Of a DNA stretch of 64,000 nucleotides, positions 1 to 8,967 are shown one piece after another. Every line of letters starts with the position of its first letter. Position 1 is the first letter of the stretch. The notes beneath the pieces are model-generated. The model saw nothing but the letters and a program-made list of their open reading frames with translations, had not been told where the DNA came from and did no database searches. The stretch is taken from positions 2,480,001 through 2,544,000 of the forward strand of contig OZ241910.1 of NCBI GenBank assembly GCA_965203755.1, written 5' to 3'. The translations under genes were made by a program, and so were the position numbers. This DNA comes from UBA6055 sp965203755 (GTDB lineage: Bacteria > Chloroflexota > Anaerolineae > Aggregatilineales > Phototrophicaceae).

Positions 1-1
1 A

Positions 2-2254
2 CTCTATGGCCGCCTGCAGCGCGCCGCCAGCCACGGCAAGCAGGTTTATGACGAACTGAAAATCCTGTTCAGGGAAGCCGATGACAAATACAATTCGGGT
101 CTGTTCCACTTTGAGCCCGGCGACCGCGCCCGCGGCGAAGCCGACCAGAAATCGCTGCACATCCGCCTAAGCGACGCGCCGCTGCGCCAGATTATCGACA
201 GCCTGTATTATCCCGCCAGCCCCTACGAATTTTCGGTGCTGCCAGCCGACATCCTGGGGCAGGTCTATGAGCGGTTTTTGGGCAAGGTCATCGAGCTTGA
301 GGCCGGCGGCCGGGCGCGGGTCGAGGACAAGCCCGAAGTCCGCAAAGCCGGCGGCGTCTACTATACGCCCACCTATATTGTCGATTACATCGTCGAAAAC
401 ACGGTCGGGAAGCTGCTGCGAGGCAAGACGCCGGCGCAGGCGGCCAAACTGCGTTTCCTTGACCCCGCCTGCGGCAGCGGCTCGTTTTTGACCGGCGCCT
501 ATCAGCATTTGCTGGATTGGCATCTGGATTATTACCGCCGCCATCCCAATCAGTTCCGCAATCGACGGCGCGAAACGGCGCAGGGGCTTGTCCTGACGAC
601 AGCCGAAAAGCGGCGCATCCTGCTTAACAATATCTACGGCGTCGACCTTGACCAGAACGCGGTCGAGGTTAGCAAGCTGGCGCTGCTGCTCAAGATGCTG
701 GAAAACGAGACCGACGCGGCTGGGCGGCAGACGCTTATGTTCAGCGCCGGCGGGCGGATTCTGCCCGACTTGAGCGGCAACATCAAGTGGGGCAATTCGC
801 TGATCGGCAGCGATTTTTACGGCGGCAGGCAGATGGGGATGTTTGATGAAGAGGCGATGTACCGCGTCAAGGCTTTCGATTGGGCAAGCGCGGCGCGCGG
901 CTTTGGCGAGATTATGAAGCAGGGCGGCTTTGATGCCGTGATTGGCAATCCGCCTTATGTGCGCCAGGAGATTTTGGGCAAGGCATTCAAGGACTATGCC
1001 AAGCAGAAGTATGAGACCTACGCCGGCACGGCTGATTTGTACACCTACTTTATCGAAAAGGGCGTGAAGCTGCTTAACGAGGATGGGCTGTTTGGGATTA
1101 TCGTTGCCAATAAATGGATGAGGGCGAGATACGGGAAACCGTTAAGGATATGGTTAAAACAGCGCGATATCAGAAAAATTATTGATTTTGGCGATTTGCG
1201 GGTGTTTCAAGGTGCGACGACTTATCCTTGCATCTTGCTTATCGGTCAAGGCAACTCAACTGATACATTTAATTCTGTGCGAATTGAAAATCTCAATTTC
1301 TCAAATCTACAAATGTATGTTAATCAATTTGAATATGAAGTAATGCAGAATGCACTAGATGACAATGGATGGTCACTTGCTGACAAAAAGACACAAAAAT
1401 TACATTTGAAAATAATGGATTGCGGCGTGTCGTTAGCGAAATATGTAAATGGCAAAATATATTATGGTATCAAAACTGGACTAAATAAAGCATTTGTAAT
1501 TGATGCAGAAACAAAAGAGCGACTTATTGAAGAACACGATAGTAGCGCAAAGGTTATTAAACCATTCCTCAAAGGGCGCGACATAAAGAGATACATTACG
1601 CCTAATGTAGAACGTTATGTAATTTTTACTAGACGAGGTATCGACATCGAAAAATATCCAGCGATTAAGTCATACTTGGAACAGTACCGAAATATGTTAG
1701 AACCAAAGCCTAGTGATTGGAAAGGCGCTTGGCAAGGTCGCGCGCCCGGAAATTATGCTTGGTATGAACTTCAAGCCACAGTTGATTACTATGATGAATT
1801 TGAAAAGCCCAAATTGATGTTGCCCGATATTTCTTTAAGAGGGAATTTTATCTTAGATGAAACGGGCGAAAAGTATTGTGTAAATACAGCGTACATTATT
1901 GGAAGTGCCGACAAATACCTGCTCGGCCTTCTAAACTCAAGATTGATTACTTTTTTCTATGAAAATATCTCCCCTCAATACAGGGGCGGATACCTGCGAT
2001 TCATCTATCAGTATCTTGAAGTCATCCCCATTCGCGAAATCAATTTTGACAATCCAGCCGATGTCGCCATGCACGACAAGATGGTCGCGTTGGTCGAAAC
2101 TATGCTGGATTTGCACAAGCAGCTGCCGGGCTTGGCGGGCATTCAGCGCGAGATGGCCGCGGCGCAGATTGAGCGCGCCGACGCCGAGATCGATGCGCTG
2201 GTGTATCGCTTGTACGGCTTGACGGATGATGAGATCGCGATTGTCGAGGGGTGA
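2..2254 (+). CDS. Eco57I-like class I DNA N6-adenine methyltransferase / type IIG restriction-modification protein (5' partial)
   Basis: The reading frame is open from the left edge, so the N-terminus (which in type IIG enzymes carries the nuclease domain) is outside the window. Visible methyltransferase motifs are a GGVYYTP segment near nt 350-370, the SAM-binding DPACGSGSF loop at nt 461-487, and the catalytic NPPY motif at nt 947-958. This order and the NPPY form are typical of gamma-class adenine methyltransferases of the Eco57I/TaqI group. The C-terminal half (about nt 1130-2030) should be the target-recognition domain. It is clearly AT-richer than both flanks, while the last 70 codons return to the GC-rich style of the genome. 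Expected role: methylation, possibly with cleavage, of a specific asymmetric DNA site. Whether it also cuts cannot be judged without the missing N-terminus. A TIR-like gene and a toxin-antitoxin pair follow on the same strand. Confidence 0.9.
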   Translation, partial: LYGRLQRAASHGKQVYDELKILFREADDKYNSGLFHFEPGDRARGEADQKSLHIRLSDAPLRQIIDSLYYPASPYEFSVLPADILGQVYERFLGKVIELEAGGRARVEDKPEVRKAGGVYYTPTYIVDYIVENTVGKLLRGKTPAQAAKLRFLDPACGSGSFLTGAYQHLLDWHLDYYRRHPNQFRNRRRETAQGLVLTTAEKRRILLNNIYGVDLDQNAVEVSKLALLLKMLENETDAAGRQTLMFSAGGRILPDLSGNIKWGNSLIGSDFYGGRQMGMFDEEAMYRVKAFDWASAARGFGEIMKQGGFDAVIGNPPYVRQEILGKAFKDYAKQKYETYAGTADLYTYFIEKGVKLLNEDGLFGIIVANKWMRARYGKPLRIWLKQRDIRKIIDFGDLRVFQGATTYPCILLIGQGNSTDTFNSVRIENLNFSNLQMYVNQFEYEVMQNALDDNGWSLADKKTQKLHLKIMDCGVSLAKYVNGKIYYGIKTGLNKAFVIDAETKERLIEEHDSSAKVIKPFLKGRDIKRYITPNVERYVIFTRRGIDIEKYPAIKSYLEQYRNMLEPKPSDWKGAWQGRAPGNYAWYELQATVDYYDEFEKPKLMLPDISLRGNFILDETGEKYCVNTAYIIGSADKYLLGLLNSRLITFFYENISPQYRGGYLRFIYQYLEVIPIREINFDNPADVAMHDKMVALVETMLDLHKQLPGLAGIQREMAAAQIERADAEIDALVYRLYGLTDDEIAIVEG

Positions 2255-2267
2255 TTTTTTATATTTC

Positions 2268-2289
2268 TTTACCACAGAGGGCACAGAGG
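2268..2289 (+). repeat. Short dispersed repeat, copy A
   Basis: TTTACC[A]CAGAGG[G]CACAGAGG lies 13 bp after the methyltransferase stop codon. It is the reverse complement, with two small differences, of copies B and C that follow the TIR-like gene and the PIN toxin gene. It sits between genes and in front of the TIR-like gene. Confidence 0.75.
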
Positions 2290-2376
2290 TTAAATCACGT
2301 TATTGGGGCTTGACAATGCGAACAGGTGTTTTATTATGGCTGTATCGATTATAATTTCAGTGATTGGGATGGAATC

Positions 2377-3507
2377 ATGCAAAAGAGATTGAACATATTC
2401 GTAGCTATGCCGTTTGGTGGCAAATTTGACTTAATTTATCGGTACCTCATCAAGACCCCTTTAGGAACTGAAGGTCATAAGGTGAGAAGGGCAGACGATG
2501 ATCCAGAGAATCAAAACATCAACAAAGAAATCTTTCAAGGTATATGGCAAGCTGATCTGGTTATCGCTGACCTCACTGGACAAAACGTGAATGTGTGTTA
2601 TGAATTGGGAATCGCTCACTCTCTCAAGAAACCCACTATTCAAATTGCTCAAAGTATTGATGATATTTTGTTTTTCTTACTCTCTTATGAAGCTAAGATA
2701 TATTCGATAAAATCTGATGGGTCATCAGATTTGGCAGATCTTATTTGCGCTATTATTGAACGAGATAATTATAACTTTTCTAATCCCTTTGATGATTTTA
2801 TAAACGCGGGCCCGAAAAAGAGAATAACGCTTCCGCGCTCAAGCGGTATTGATGATAATGTTGATGATGATGAGGAAGTTGCGTCGGATGACAGTGATTA
2901 TGGCCTACTTGATGCAGGTGCAGATGCTGAAGAGGCGATGAATGAGATAGCATCAATTACTAAAGAGATTAGTTTGGACATTTCTAAAATAGCCGAAAAA
3001 ACGGAAGCACGGAATGAAGAAGCTAATAGACTCAAGTCGAAACCAAATCAACAACGTCTACAGAGTAAGTTGCTTCGTGTACTTCAGCAATTCGCGTCAG
3101 ACTTGAATGAGTTCTCTAATAATGTCAATCAAAAAACACCTACACTGAAAGAGGCATGGATTAAATTGGATCAGGGATTAGGACATACCCTTTTGGTAAG
3201 CAACATTGAGAATCCATCTGACTTTGAGGCTGCTCGTTCTCTACGGGAAGTAATGTATGATTTGCGAGACAAACAGGGCACGGCTATAAAGTCTACAGAG
3301 GGTTTTCGTGACTCGCACAAGAATCTTATTGGTCTATCGAGAGTTTCTAGCCGTGCGGTACGCAATTCAGTCAAAACAATCGATAAGCTGCTGGATGAAT
3401 TCAAACTTGGCGATTCAGTATTGACAAGGTTAATTGACCACACTACCGACCTGATAGACCGCTACGATAATAATATGCCTGACAATGGCGATGATGACTC
3501 CACTTAG
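2377..3507 (+). CDS. TIR/nucleoside-deoxyribosyltransferase-like domain protein with C-terminal helical region
   Basis: 376 residues from ATG 2377 (a GTG at 2326 would add 17 residues, but the domain starts right after the ATG). The N-terminus reads NIFVAMPFG at residues 6-14, and near residue 60 has ADLTGQNVNVCYELGIAHS. These are the paired signatures of a Rossmann-like TIR/NDT-fold nucleotide-processing domain often found in bacterial defence effectors. From about residue 170 an acidic D-rich linker leads into a Lys/Glu-rich, probably coiled-coil region. The gene is markedly AT-rich compared with the chromosome and is bounded by inverted repeat copies A and B. Function is inferred: a nucleotide or NAD-directed effector is possible, but no catalytic residue can be assigned with certainty and no partner sensor gene is adjacent. 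Confidence 0.6.
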   Translation: MQKRLNIFVAMPFGGKFDLIYRYLIKTPLGTEGHKVRRADDDPENQNINKEIFQGIWQADLVIADLTGQNVNVCYELGIAHSLKKPTIQIAQSIDDILFFLLSYEAKIYSIKSDGSSDLADLICAIIERDNYNFSNPFDDFINAGPKKRITLPRSSGIDDNVDDDEEVASDDSDYGLLDAGADAEEAMNEIASITKEISLDISKIAEKTEARNEEANRLKSKPNQQRLQSKLLRVLQQFASDLNEFSNNVNQKTPTLKEAWIKLDQGLGHTLLVSNIENPSDFEAARSLREVMYDLRDKQGTAIKSTEGFRDSHKNLIGLSRVSSRAVRNSVKTIDKLLDEFKLGDSVLTRLIDHTTDLIDRYDNNMPDNGDDDST

Positions 3508-3510
3508 CCT

Positions 3511-3551
3511 TCTCTGTGCCTCTGCGGTAAAAAGACAAAAGCCAAAACCGC
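3511..3551 (-). repeat. Short dispersed repeat, copy B (inverted to copy A)
   Basis: CTCTGTGCCTCTGCGGTAAA followed by an A-rich stretch ending in CCAAAACCGC. It begins 4 bp after the TIR-like gene stop. Over about 40 bp it is nearly identical to copy C at 4394-4432 (direct), and its first 22 bp are inverted relative to copy A. Confidence 0.75.
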
Positions 3552-3599
3552 AGACGTTTTGTGATATAATTCATCATGTAAATCGTGAAAGGATTCATC

Positions 3600-3995
3600 A
3601 TGGAGAAATCACATCGCACAGCAGAAACGTCGGAACAAGACCGCGCCGCTTTGGCAAAGTTCATGCAGGCAATAGACGAACGAAACCGCGCCGCTTTGGC
3701 AAAGTTCGCGCAGGAAACAGCCAAACAAAATCAGGCGGCTTTAACCGAGTTCGCCAAGGGATTGTCCGCTCAAACCGATTTTTCGCCCTTGATTGAGAGT
3801 CATGCGAGGGAATTGCAGGCTCTATCGAGGCAGTGCATCGACAAACTCATGCAGGATATTGAAATTGAACGTTACCGGCACATGCCTTGGGAACAGTTCC
3901 TGGATTTGACTTTCGGCAGTCTGGCAGATGACCCGATTGAGTTGGATCAATCATTCCGAACAAATGCGGTGAAGTCGAATGAAGTATCTGCTTGA
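3600..3995 (+). CDS. Probable antitoxin of a VapBC-like module, with N-terminal repeat
   Basis: 131 residues. ATG 3600 is chosen because GAAAGGA lies 8 bp upstream; the GTG at 3585 lacks a site. A TATAAT at 3565-3570 may drive it. The N-terminal 55 residues contain three imperfect copies of a 15-residue unit built on (R/Q)AAL(A/T)(K/E)F, expected to be helical. Two copies share 22 identical bases (3641-3662 and 3686-3707), a possible site for slippage. The C-terminal part resembles short addiction-module antitoxins that end in a toxin-wrapping tail, with no clear DNA-binding motif. It overlaps the PIN toxin gene by 17 bp, the usual antitoxin-then-toxin order. Identity as antitoxin rests mainly on this position. 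Confidence 0.6.
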   Translation: MEKSHRTAETSEQDRAALAKFMQAIDERNRAALAKFAQETAKQNQAALTEFAKGLSAQTDFSPLIESHARELQALSRQCIDKLMQDIEIERYRHMPWEQFLDLTFGSLADDPIELDQSFRTNAVKSNEVSA

Positions 3996-4383
3996 TACCG
4001 ATATTTGCGTTTATTACATCAACGGGCGAGTGCCGCAGGTGCGTGAACGCATGCAAGGGCTGTCAGATTCAGATATTGCAATCAGTGCCATTACAAAAGG
4101 CGAAATGTATGCTGGCGCTGTCAATAGTCAGGCGCCGCAGCGTTCACGCGCTAAACAGGACCTGTTTTTCAGTCGCTTCGTCAGCCTGCCTTTTGATGAT
4201 GCCGCCGCAGACAGCTATGGGCATATTTGCGCTTTTCTGAAAAAGTCTGGCGAGTCGATAGGTCTGCCTGATGTGCAGATTGCCGCGATTGCTATGGTGT
4301 ATGACTTGATTGTCGTGACGCACAACACCAAACATTTTAGCCGTATTCCGCAACTGAACATTGAAGATTGGGCGGGTGAGTGA
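3979..4383 (+). CDS. vapC: PIN-domain ribonuclease toxin, VapC family
   Basis: 134 residues, the usual VapC size. The PIN acidic residues are visible: LLDTD at residues 4-8, Glu42 in KGEMYAG, and Asp98 in GLPDVQIAA, followed by VVTHNTKHF at 112-120. Family members are Mg-dependent endoribonucleases that cut tRNA or rRNA and are held inactive by the antitoxin encoded just upstream. The 17-bp overlap with that gene implies translational coupling. The pair is bounded by near-identical direct repeats B and C. Confidence 0.88.
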   Translation: MKYLLDTDICVYYINGRVPQVRERMQGLSDSDIAISAITKGEMYAGAVNSQAPQRSRAKQDLFFSRFVSLPFDDAAADSYGHICAFLKKSGESIGLPDVQIAAIAMVYDLIVVTHNTKHFSRIPQLNIEDWAGE

Positions 4384-4393
4384 AAACGTTACC

Positions 4394-4432
4394 CTCTGTG
4401 CCTCTGCGGTAAAAAACAAAAGCCAAAACCGC
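4394..4432 (-). repeat. Short dispersed repeat, copy C
   Basis: Near-perfect direct copy of repeat B, starting 10 bp after the vapC stop. It consists of CTCTGTGCCTCTGCGGTAAA, an A-rich run, then AGCCAAAACCGC. Together B and C bracket the toxin-antitoxin pair as a cassette of about 840 bp. Confidence 0.75.
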
Positions 4433-4449
4433 GCCGCCTTAATCCGGTC

Positions 4450-4481
4450 TTGATGCCGACGGGATGTTTTTGGTGTATAAT
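4450..4481 (+). promoter_or_regulatory. Possible promoter (TTGATG, 20-nt spacer, TATAAT)
   Basis: TATAAT at 4476-4481 is a perfect -10 box. The best -35 match, TTGATG at 4450-4455, is 20 nt away, longer than the usual 17. It lies about 60 bp before the first of two tandem small genes. Confidence 0.4.
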
Positions 4482-4540
4482 GAAAACGTTGGAATGACGG
4501 TGGCAGGCATACAGCCCTTGATGATTGGAGGCGGCGGCGC

Positions 4541-4870
4541 ATGCGTTTGGATCACACCATTTACACCCACGAGAAATTCACCGAGCAGGATCTGCACTGG
4601 TGCCCCCAATCGGAAGCCTACGCCGGCGGCAGTCATCTGATCACCGCCCTCCGCTGCGGCTGGCGGCTGGCAAAGCCCGAAGTCGAAGCCAAACAGGTTT
4701 GGAGAAACGGAACCCGCCTGCTGACGGTCTATTACTTCGCGCTGACCCGCGGTCATCAGACTATGTGCATGCCGGTGCTTAGCAATCCGTACATCGAACG
4801 GCATCTCATCGAAAATCGCATTCGCGTGATGCGGGATGCTGCGCCTGGCTATCATGTTATGCCGGAATAA
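4541..4870 (+). CDS. Conserved small protein of unknown function, tandem paralogue 1
   Basis: 109 residues, family not recognised. ATG 4541 follows a GGAGG at about 4527. It shares with the next gene a core of the form (E)xxxAGGxxL(I/L)TALxxGW(R/E), then a V-rich strand with W(R/F)xG(T/A)R, then F(A/T)(L/I)(T/K)RG and a closing NPY(I/V) motif. This points to a compact alpha/beta fold duplicated in place. No signal peptide or membrane segment. The spacing of about 36 bp to the next gene suggests co-transcription. Confidence 0.7.
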   Translation: MRLDHTIYTHEKFTEQDLHWCPQSEAYAGGSHLITALRCGWRLAKPEVEAKQVWRNGTRLLTVYYFALTRGHQTMCMPVLSNPYIERHLIENRIRVMRDAAPGYHVMPE

Positions 4871-4906
4871 AAGTCGGTTAAAATCACCGCAGGAGCAGCC
4901 ATCGGC

Positions 4907-5224
4907 ATGATGAATCAAAACCAGCAGCAGGGCCCGCCGGTTCAGTATCAGGACACTACCACGCAGCATTGGAGCTTCTCGTCGGAAAAATTCGCCGGCG
5001 GCGACAACCTGCTGACGGCGCTGGCGCGCGGCTGGGAGATCGAAAGCAAGGTCATACTCAAGCGGCATTGGTTTGCCGGCGCCCGCTGCATCGAGATTTT
5101 TCACTTCACCATCAAGCGCGGCCAGATCGCCGCCGAAATGGCGGTGATTGGAAATCCCTATGTCTATCGCTTCCTCGCCAATTATCCGCTTGAGCTTGTC
5201 GAGGAAGACACAGCCAAAGCCTGA
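4907..5224 (+). CDS. Conserved small protein of unknown function, tandem paralogue 2
   Basis: 105 residues; ATG 4907 (a second ATG follows at 4910) with GCAGGAGC 12-15 bp upstream. The Q-rich N-terminus precedes the core FAGGDNLLTALARGWEI, then FAGARCIEIFHFTIKRGQ and IGNPYVYRFL. These align with the upstream gene without large gaps. Family unknown. The paired arrangement suggests a duplicated subunit, perhaps forming a heteromer. No linkage to the following penicillin-binding protein gene is evident beyond orientation. Confidence 0.7.
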   Translation: MMNQNQQQGPPVQYQDTTTQHWSFSSEKFAGGDNLLTALARGWEIESKVILKRHWFAGARCIEIFHFTIKRGQIAAEMAVIGNPYVYRFLANYPLELVEEDTAKA

Positions 5225-5333
5225 ACCGGCGGCCTCATCCCCTCTATTCCCATCCTTCCTTTCCCGCGCCGACAATAATAAGCTATACTGGTGTGCGAAT
5301 GCTTTGCCATGATGCCATGATGAGAAGCCGCCC

Positions 5334-8300
5334 ATGCCCGATGACCCATCAAAGGAACATCTGCCCGACAGTGAATCCGAGTCGGAAGACGCCCCGCCGT
5401 CGACGCCCGAGGAGATGCTTCAGTCCATTTTGAATCCGAAGCCGCCGTCCGCGTCCGAAACGCTGGCGCCGCCCGAAGATTCCCCAGCATGGTCACCACC
5501 GCCAAAAGCCTCGACCCTTGCGCGTCCCGAAGACCTCCAGTTTGTCCATCAGTCGGATGAGCCGGACACGCTGGTCGAGCCGCCCGCGCATCTTCGCGCC
5601 GCCGCCGAACGTTTTGTGACTATGCAGAATCAAGCCGCCGCCTGGACTGACAGGCTGAATAACCGCGAGATCGCCTTCGACGAATATCGGCGCCTGCTCT
5701 ATGACAATATGGTGCAGGATGAAGCTGGTGTATGGTGGATGATTGATGCCGAAAACGAACAGTGGTATCGGCACAATCCCGACAGCAATGAATGGGAGGA
5801 AGATACGCCGCCGGCGCTGCGCGAGCTTGAGCGATATCACCGGGCGGAAGCGGCTGATGCGCCGCCGTCGTCCCAGCCCCAAGCCGGCGACCCGATTGTG
5901 GATGCGCGCGGCGTCCAAATCGGCACGGTGCAGCCGACCGCCGATGAACACTACACCCTTCCCGGCACGGCGGCGCTGGCTGATGAATTGCCCGACCAAA
6001 AAGCGACCGTCAGGGCTGAATCAAGCGCCGATGCGACCCGGCAGTCGGCCTCTCGCCTTGACCGCCGCGATGACGGCAGCGGCCGGCCGGCTTATCAGCT
6101 GGCGGCATCGCCGATTGTGCAGGAAGTCCTGGATGCCCGCCGCGGCAATGCCCTGCGGCGATTGGTTTCGGTCGCGGCCGTGGTTCTGACAGCGGGTTTG
6201 ATTGCGCTGATTGTCGCCGCCGGCGGCATTATGCTGTGGTACCGCGACGCGGTCGGGCCCTTTCAGGAAGACATCGCCGGCCTCGCCAATTACAGCCCCG
6301 AATTTCAGACGGCGCGGATATTTGATGCCGACGGCGCCTTAATCGCCGCGCTCAACAGCCAGCAGACCGGGGCGCGGACGACCATCCCGCTGGATGATAT
6401 GAGCCCCTACATCATCCACGCGATTGTCTCGCAGGAAAATGAACGTTACTTTGAAGACCCCGGATTTGACCCGATTGCGATTGTGCGCGCCTTTATCCAA
6501 AATATAAGCGAGGGCGGCATTGAATCTGGCGCCAGCACCATTACCCAGCAGATTGCCCGCAACCTGGTCCTGCGCGATGCCCAAGTTTCGCTAGCGCGCA
6601 AGGTCAACGAGATTCTGGTCGCGCTGGAAATCGCCAATCAATATGACAAGAACTTCATCCTCGAGTTGTATTTGAACGAGGTTTTCTTTGCCAATCAAAA
6701 CTATGGCGTCGAAGCCGCCTCGCAATTCTATTTTCAGCATGGCGCCGATGAACTCAATTTTGCCCAAGCGGCCTTGCTGGCAAGCATCGTGCCGTCGCCG
6801 GCGCAAAATGATCCGGTCGTGAATCGCCCGACAGCCATCCAAGGGATGCGGGCAACCATGCACAAGATGCTCGATATCGGCTGCCTGCGATTCCAGCACG
6901 GCGATTGGCCGCGCCGCGGGCCCTTCTGCGTTCAAGCCGGTCAGGAGATTATGAATGACGGCCTGCCGCAGGTTCTCGTCCGCGCCAACAGCGCCGGGGA
7001 GATTGCCGGCGGGCTGGCGGTTGTGCAAATCGCGGAAATGGAAGCCACAGAATTTGAGCCGCTGGATGTCCGTCTGCGCTATCCGCATTTTGTCAATTAT
7101 GTTCAGGCCGAAGTCGAAGCCGAATTTGGCGTCAATGCCATGTTCCAGCGCGGCTTTCATATCTATACCACCTTGAATCCGGCGGTGCAGGAGACGGCGC
7201 AGACGGCATTAAGCAGTCAAGTCAGCCAGCTGGTGTCTGCCGGCGTGAATACGGGCGCGGTGATGGTGACCGACCCCAACCGCGGCGCCATTCGGGCGAT
7301 GGTCGGCAGCCATGACTTTGACGATGACCTCGCCGGGCAGGTTAACAATGCGCTGACTTTCCAGCAGCCGGGCTCGGCCATCAAGCCGATTGTCTATACC
7401 GCCGCCATCAGCGGCCATCAGGGGAATTACCTGACGCCCGCCAGTATTTTGTGGGATGTGCCGGTGACCTATGATTTGGGCGCCGGCGGGACCTATTCGC
7501 CGGTCAATTTCGACCGCCGTTTCCACGGGCCGGTGGCTTTGCGGATCGCCCTGCAAAACAGCTACAACGTCGCCGCCGTCAAGGCTCATCTGTTTTCGGG
7601 GCCTGAACGTTTTGCCGAAATGGCGCAAACCTTTGGCTTGCGGTTTCCCGATGGATTCCTGCCAACGATTTCGAGCGGCTTGGGCGCCAACGAAGTGCGC
7701 CTGTTTGACATGATGCAGGCTTACGGCGTCTTTGCCAGCGGCGGCCAGCGAGCGCCGCTCTATGCGATTGAACGCATCACCGAAACGATAGAAGGAGAAG
7801 AAGTTGAGGTCGCGTGGGAGCGCCCGGCCGCCGAACCGGCGATTCCGCCGGCAGTCGCCTATCTGATGCAGAATATCCTTAGCGACGACCAGGCCCGCCG
7901 CCCGTCTTATCCGCCGGCCTCATCCCTGACCCTGGAAAATATCGGCATCCCAACCCAAAACGTTGTCGCGGCGAAGACCGGTACATCGAATGACAGCCGC
8001 GACCTGTGGACGATAGGATTCACCCGCGATGCTGTGGTTGGCGTCTGGCTGGGGACGTACAATAATTCGCCTACCTTCGGCACCACCGGCTTTAACAGCG
8101 CCGCGCCGGTGTGGAATGCGGTCATGGCGGCGGCGCTGGCCGGAGGGACTCCGGCTCCATTTGAAAATCCGGGCGGGGTGGTCGCCCGTGAGATCTGCCG
8201 CGCCACCGGCACGCTTAATCATCCCGATTGTCCCGAACCGACGACCGGACTGTTCATCCAGGATCAATTCCCGCCCGACCCGGATCAGGGTTTTATCCGC

Positions 8301-8888
8301 ACCGCCGTCGTTGACAGCTGGACTGGTTTGCTGGCGAACGCCTTTTGTGGTGACTATGCTGTCGAGCAGACCTTTATCGCCACGGATGATCTTTCGGCGG
8401 TTGATTGGCTGAATACGACGCCGGAAGGACGGGAATATGCGGAATCGATGGGTCTCTCGATTCCCGTATCGGCGCCGCCGACGGGTTCCTGCGCCCAGGG
8501 TCAAGGGCTGCCGGTGGTCAATATAAGCTCCCCGAATGACGGCGCGGTGATACGCGGCGCGGTCGAGATTCGCGGCCAGGTTCACGCGCCGGACTTCTCT
8601 CATTACGAATTGCTGTATGCCAAGGCCGATCAGGACGCATCCTTCTTCCCGATTAGCTCGGCGCTGATTCAAGTCCCGCAGCATGGAGGTTTCCTGGGCG
8701 CCTGGGATACCTTGGCGGCTCAAATTCCGACCGGCCAGTACATCCTGCGTTTGCTGGTGACATCCTCAACCGGCGGTGCCATCCAGCGCGACCTGAATAT
8801 CCTGGTGGATAATCCGGCGCCGACAGCGACGCCCGGCGCGATAATCACACCGGTCTTTATTCCGACTTCGACTCCTTCCGGCGGCTAG
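5334..8888 (+). CDS. Class A penicillin-binding protein (glycosyltransferase 51 + transpeptidase) with long cytoplasmic extension
   Basis: 1184 residues, far longer than usual PBP1 proteins. Residues 1-270 are acidic and Pro-rich and contain a WWMI...QWY aromatic motif near 138-146. A single membrane helix lies at about 275-302. The GT51 domain has QENERYFED near 366 and GASTITQQIARN near 398. The transpeptidase domain shows the SAIK active site (Ser681), SYN near 743 and KTGTS near 881. After a Cys-containing linker, an Ig-like domain begins at about 1055 and the chain ends in a TATPG/TPSGG Thr/Pro tail. It should polymerise and cross-link peptidoglycan outside the membrane. The cytoplasmic extension may bind a cytosolic partner (inference). 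No second division gene is adjacent. Confidence 0.93.
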   Translation: MPDDPSKEHLPDSESESEDAPPSTPEEMLQSILNPKPPSASETLAPPEDSPAWSPPPKASTLARPEDLQFVHQSDEPDTLVEPPAHLRAAAERFVTMQNQAAAWTDRLNNREIAFDEYRRLLYDNMVQDEAGVWWMIDAENEQWYRHNPDSNEWEEDTPPALRELERYHRAEAADAPPSSQPQAGDPIVDARGVQIGTVQPTADEHYTLPGTAALADELPDQKATVRAESSADATRQSASRLDRRDDGSGRPAYQLAASPIVQEVLDARRGNALRRLVSVAAVVLTAGLIALIVAAGGIMLWYRDAVGPFQEDIAGLANYSPEFQTARIFDADGALIAALNSQQTGARTTIPLDDMSPYIIHAIVSQENERYFEDPGFDPIAIVRAFIQNISEGGIESGASTITQQIARNLVLRDAQVSLARKVNEILVALEIANQYDKNFILELYLNEVFFANQNYGVEAASQFYFQHGADELNFAQAALLASIVPSPAQNDPVVNRPTAIQGMRATMHKMLDIGCLRFQHGDWPRRGPFCVQAGQEIMNDGLPQVLVRANSAGEIAGGLAVVQIAEMEATEFEPLDVRLRYPHFVNYVQAEVEAEFGVNAMFQRGFHIYTTLNPAVQETAQTALSSQVSQLVSAGVNTGAVMVTDPNRGAIRAMVGSHDFDDDLAGQVNNALTFQQPGSAIKPIVYTAAISGHQGNYLTPASILWDVPVTYDLGAGGTYSPVNFDRRFHGPVALRIALQNSYNVAAVKAHLFSGPERFAEMAQTFGLRFPDGFLPTISSGLGANEVRLFDMMQAYGVFASGGQRAPLYAIERITETIEGEEVEVAWERPAAEPAIPPAVAYLMQNILSDDQARRPSYPPASSLTLENIGIPTQNVVAAKTGTSNDSRDLWTIGFTRDAVVGVWLGTYNNSPTFGTTGFNSAAPVWNAVMAAALAGGTPAPFENPGGVVAREICRATGTLNHPDCPEPTTGLFIQDQFPPDPDQGFIRTAVVDSWTGLLANAFCGDYAVEQTFIATDDLSAVDWLNTTPEGREYAESMGLSIPVSAPPTGSCAQGQGLPVVNISSPNDGAVIRGAVEIRGQVHAPDFSHYELLYAKADQDASFFPISSALIQVPQHGGFLGAWDTLAAQIPTGQYILRLLVTSSTGGAIQRDLNILVDNPAPTATPGAIITPVFIPTSTPSGG

Positions 8889-8967
8889 GCGCGAGCGCTG
8901 CCTATGCCAATCATGGCTTGTTTCTGCTACAATAGCCGCATCAAAGCCGAATCGAGAGGACACAGGC

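Noticed and set aside
4439..5335. 298-codon minus-strand frame across the two small paralogues
   Set aside because: Paralogy between the two plus-strand proteins is clear in their own frames; the minus frame has no conserved pattern.
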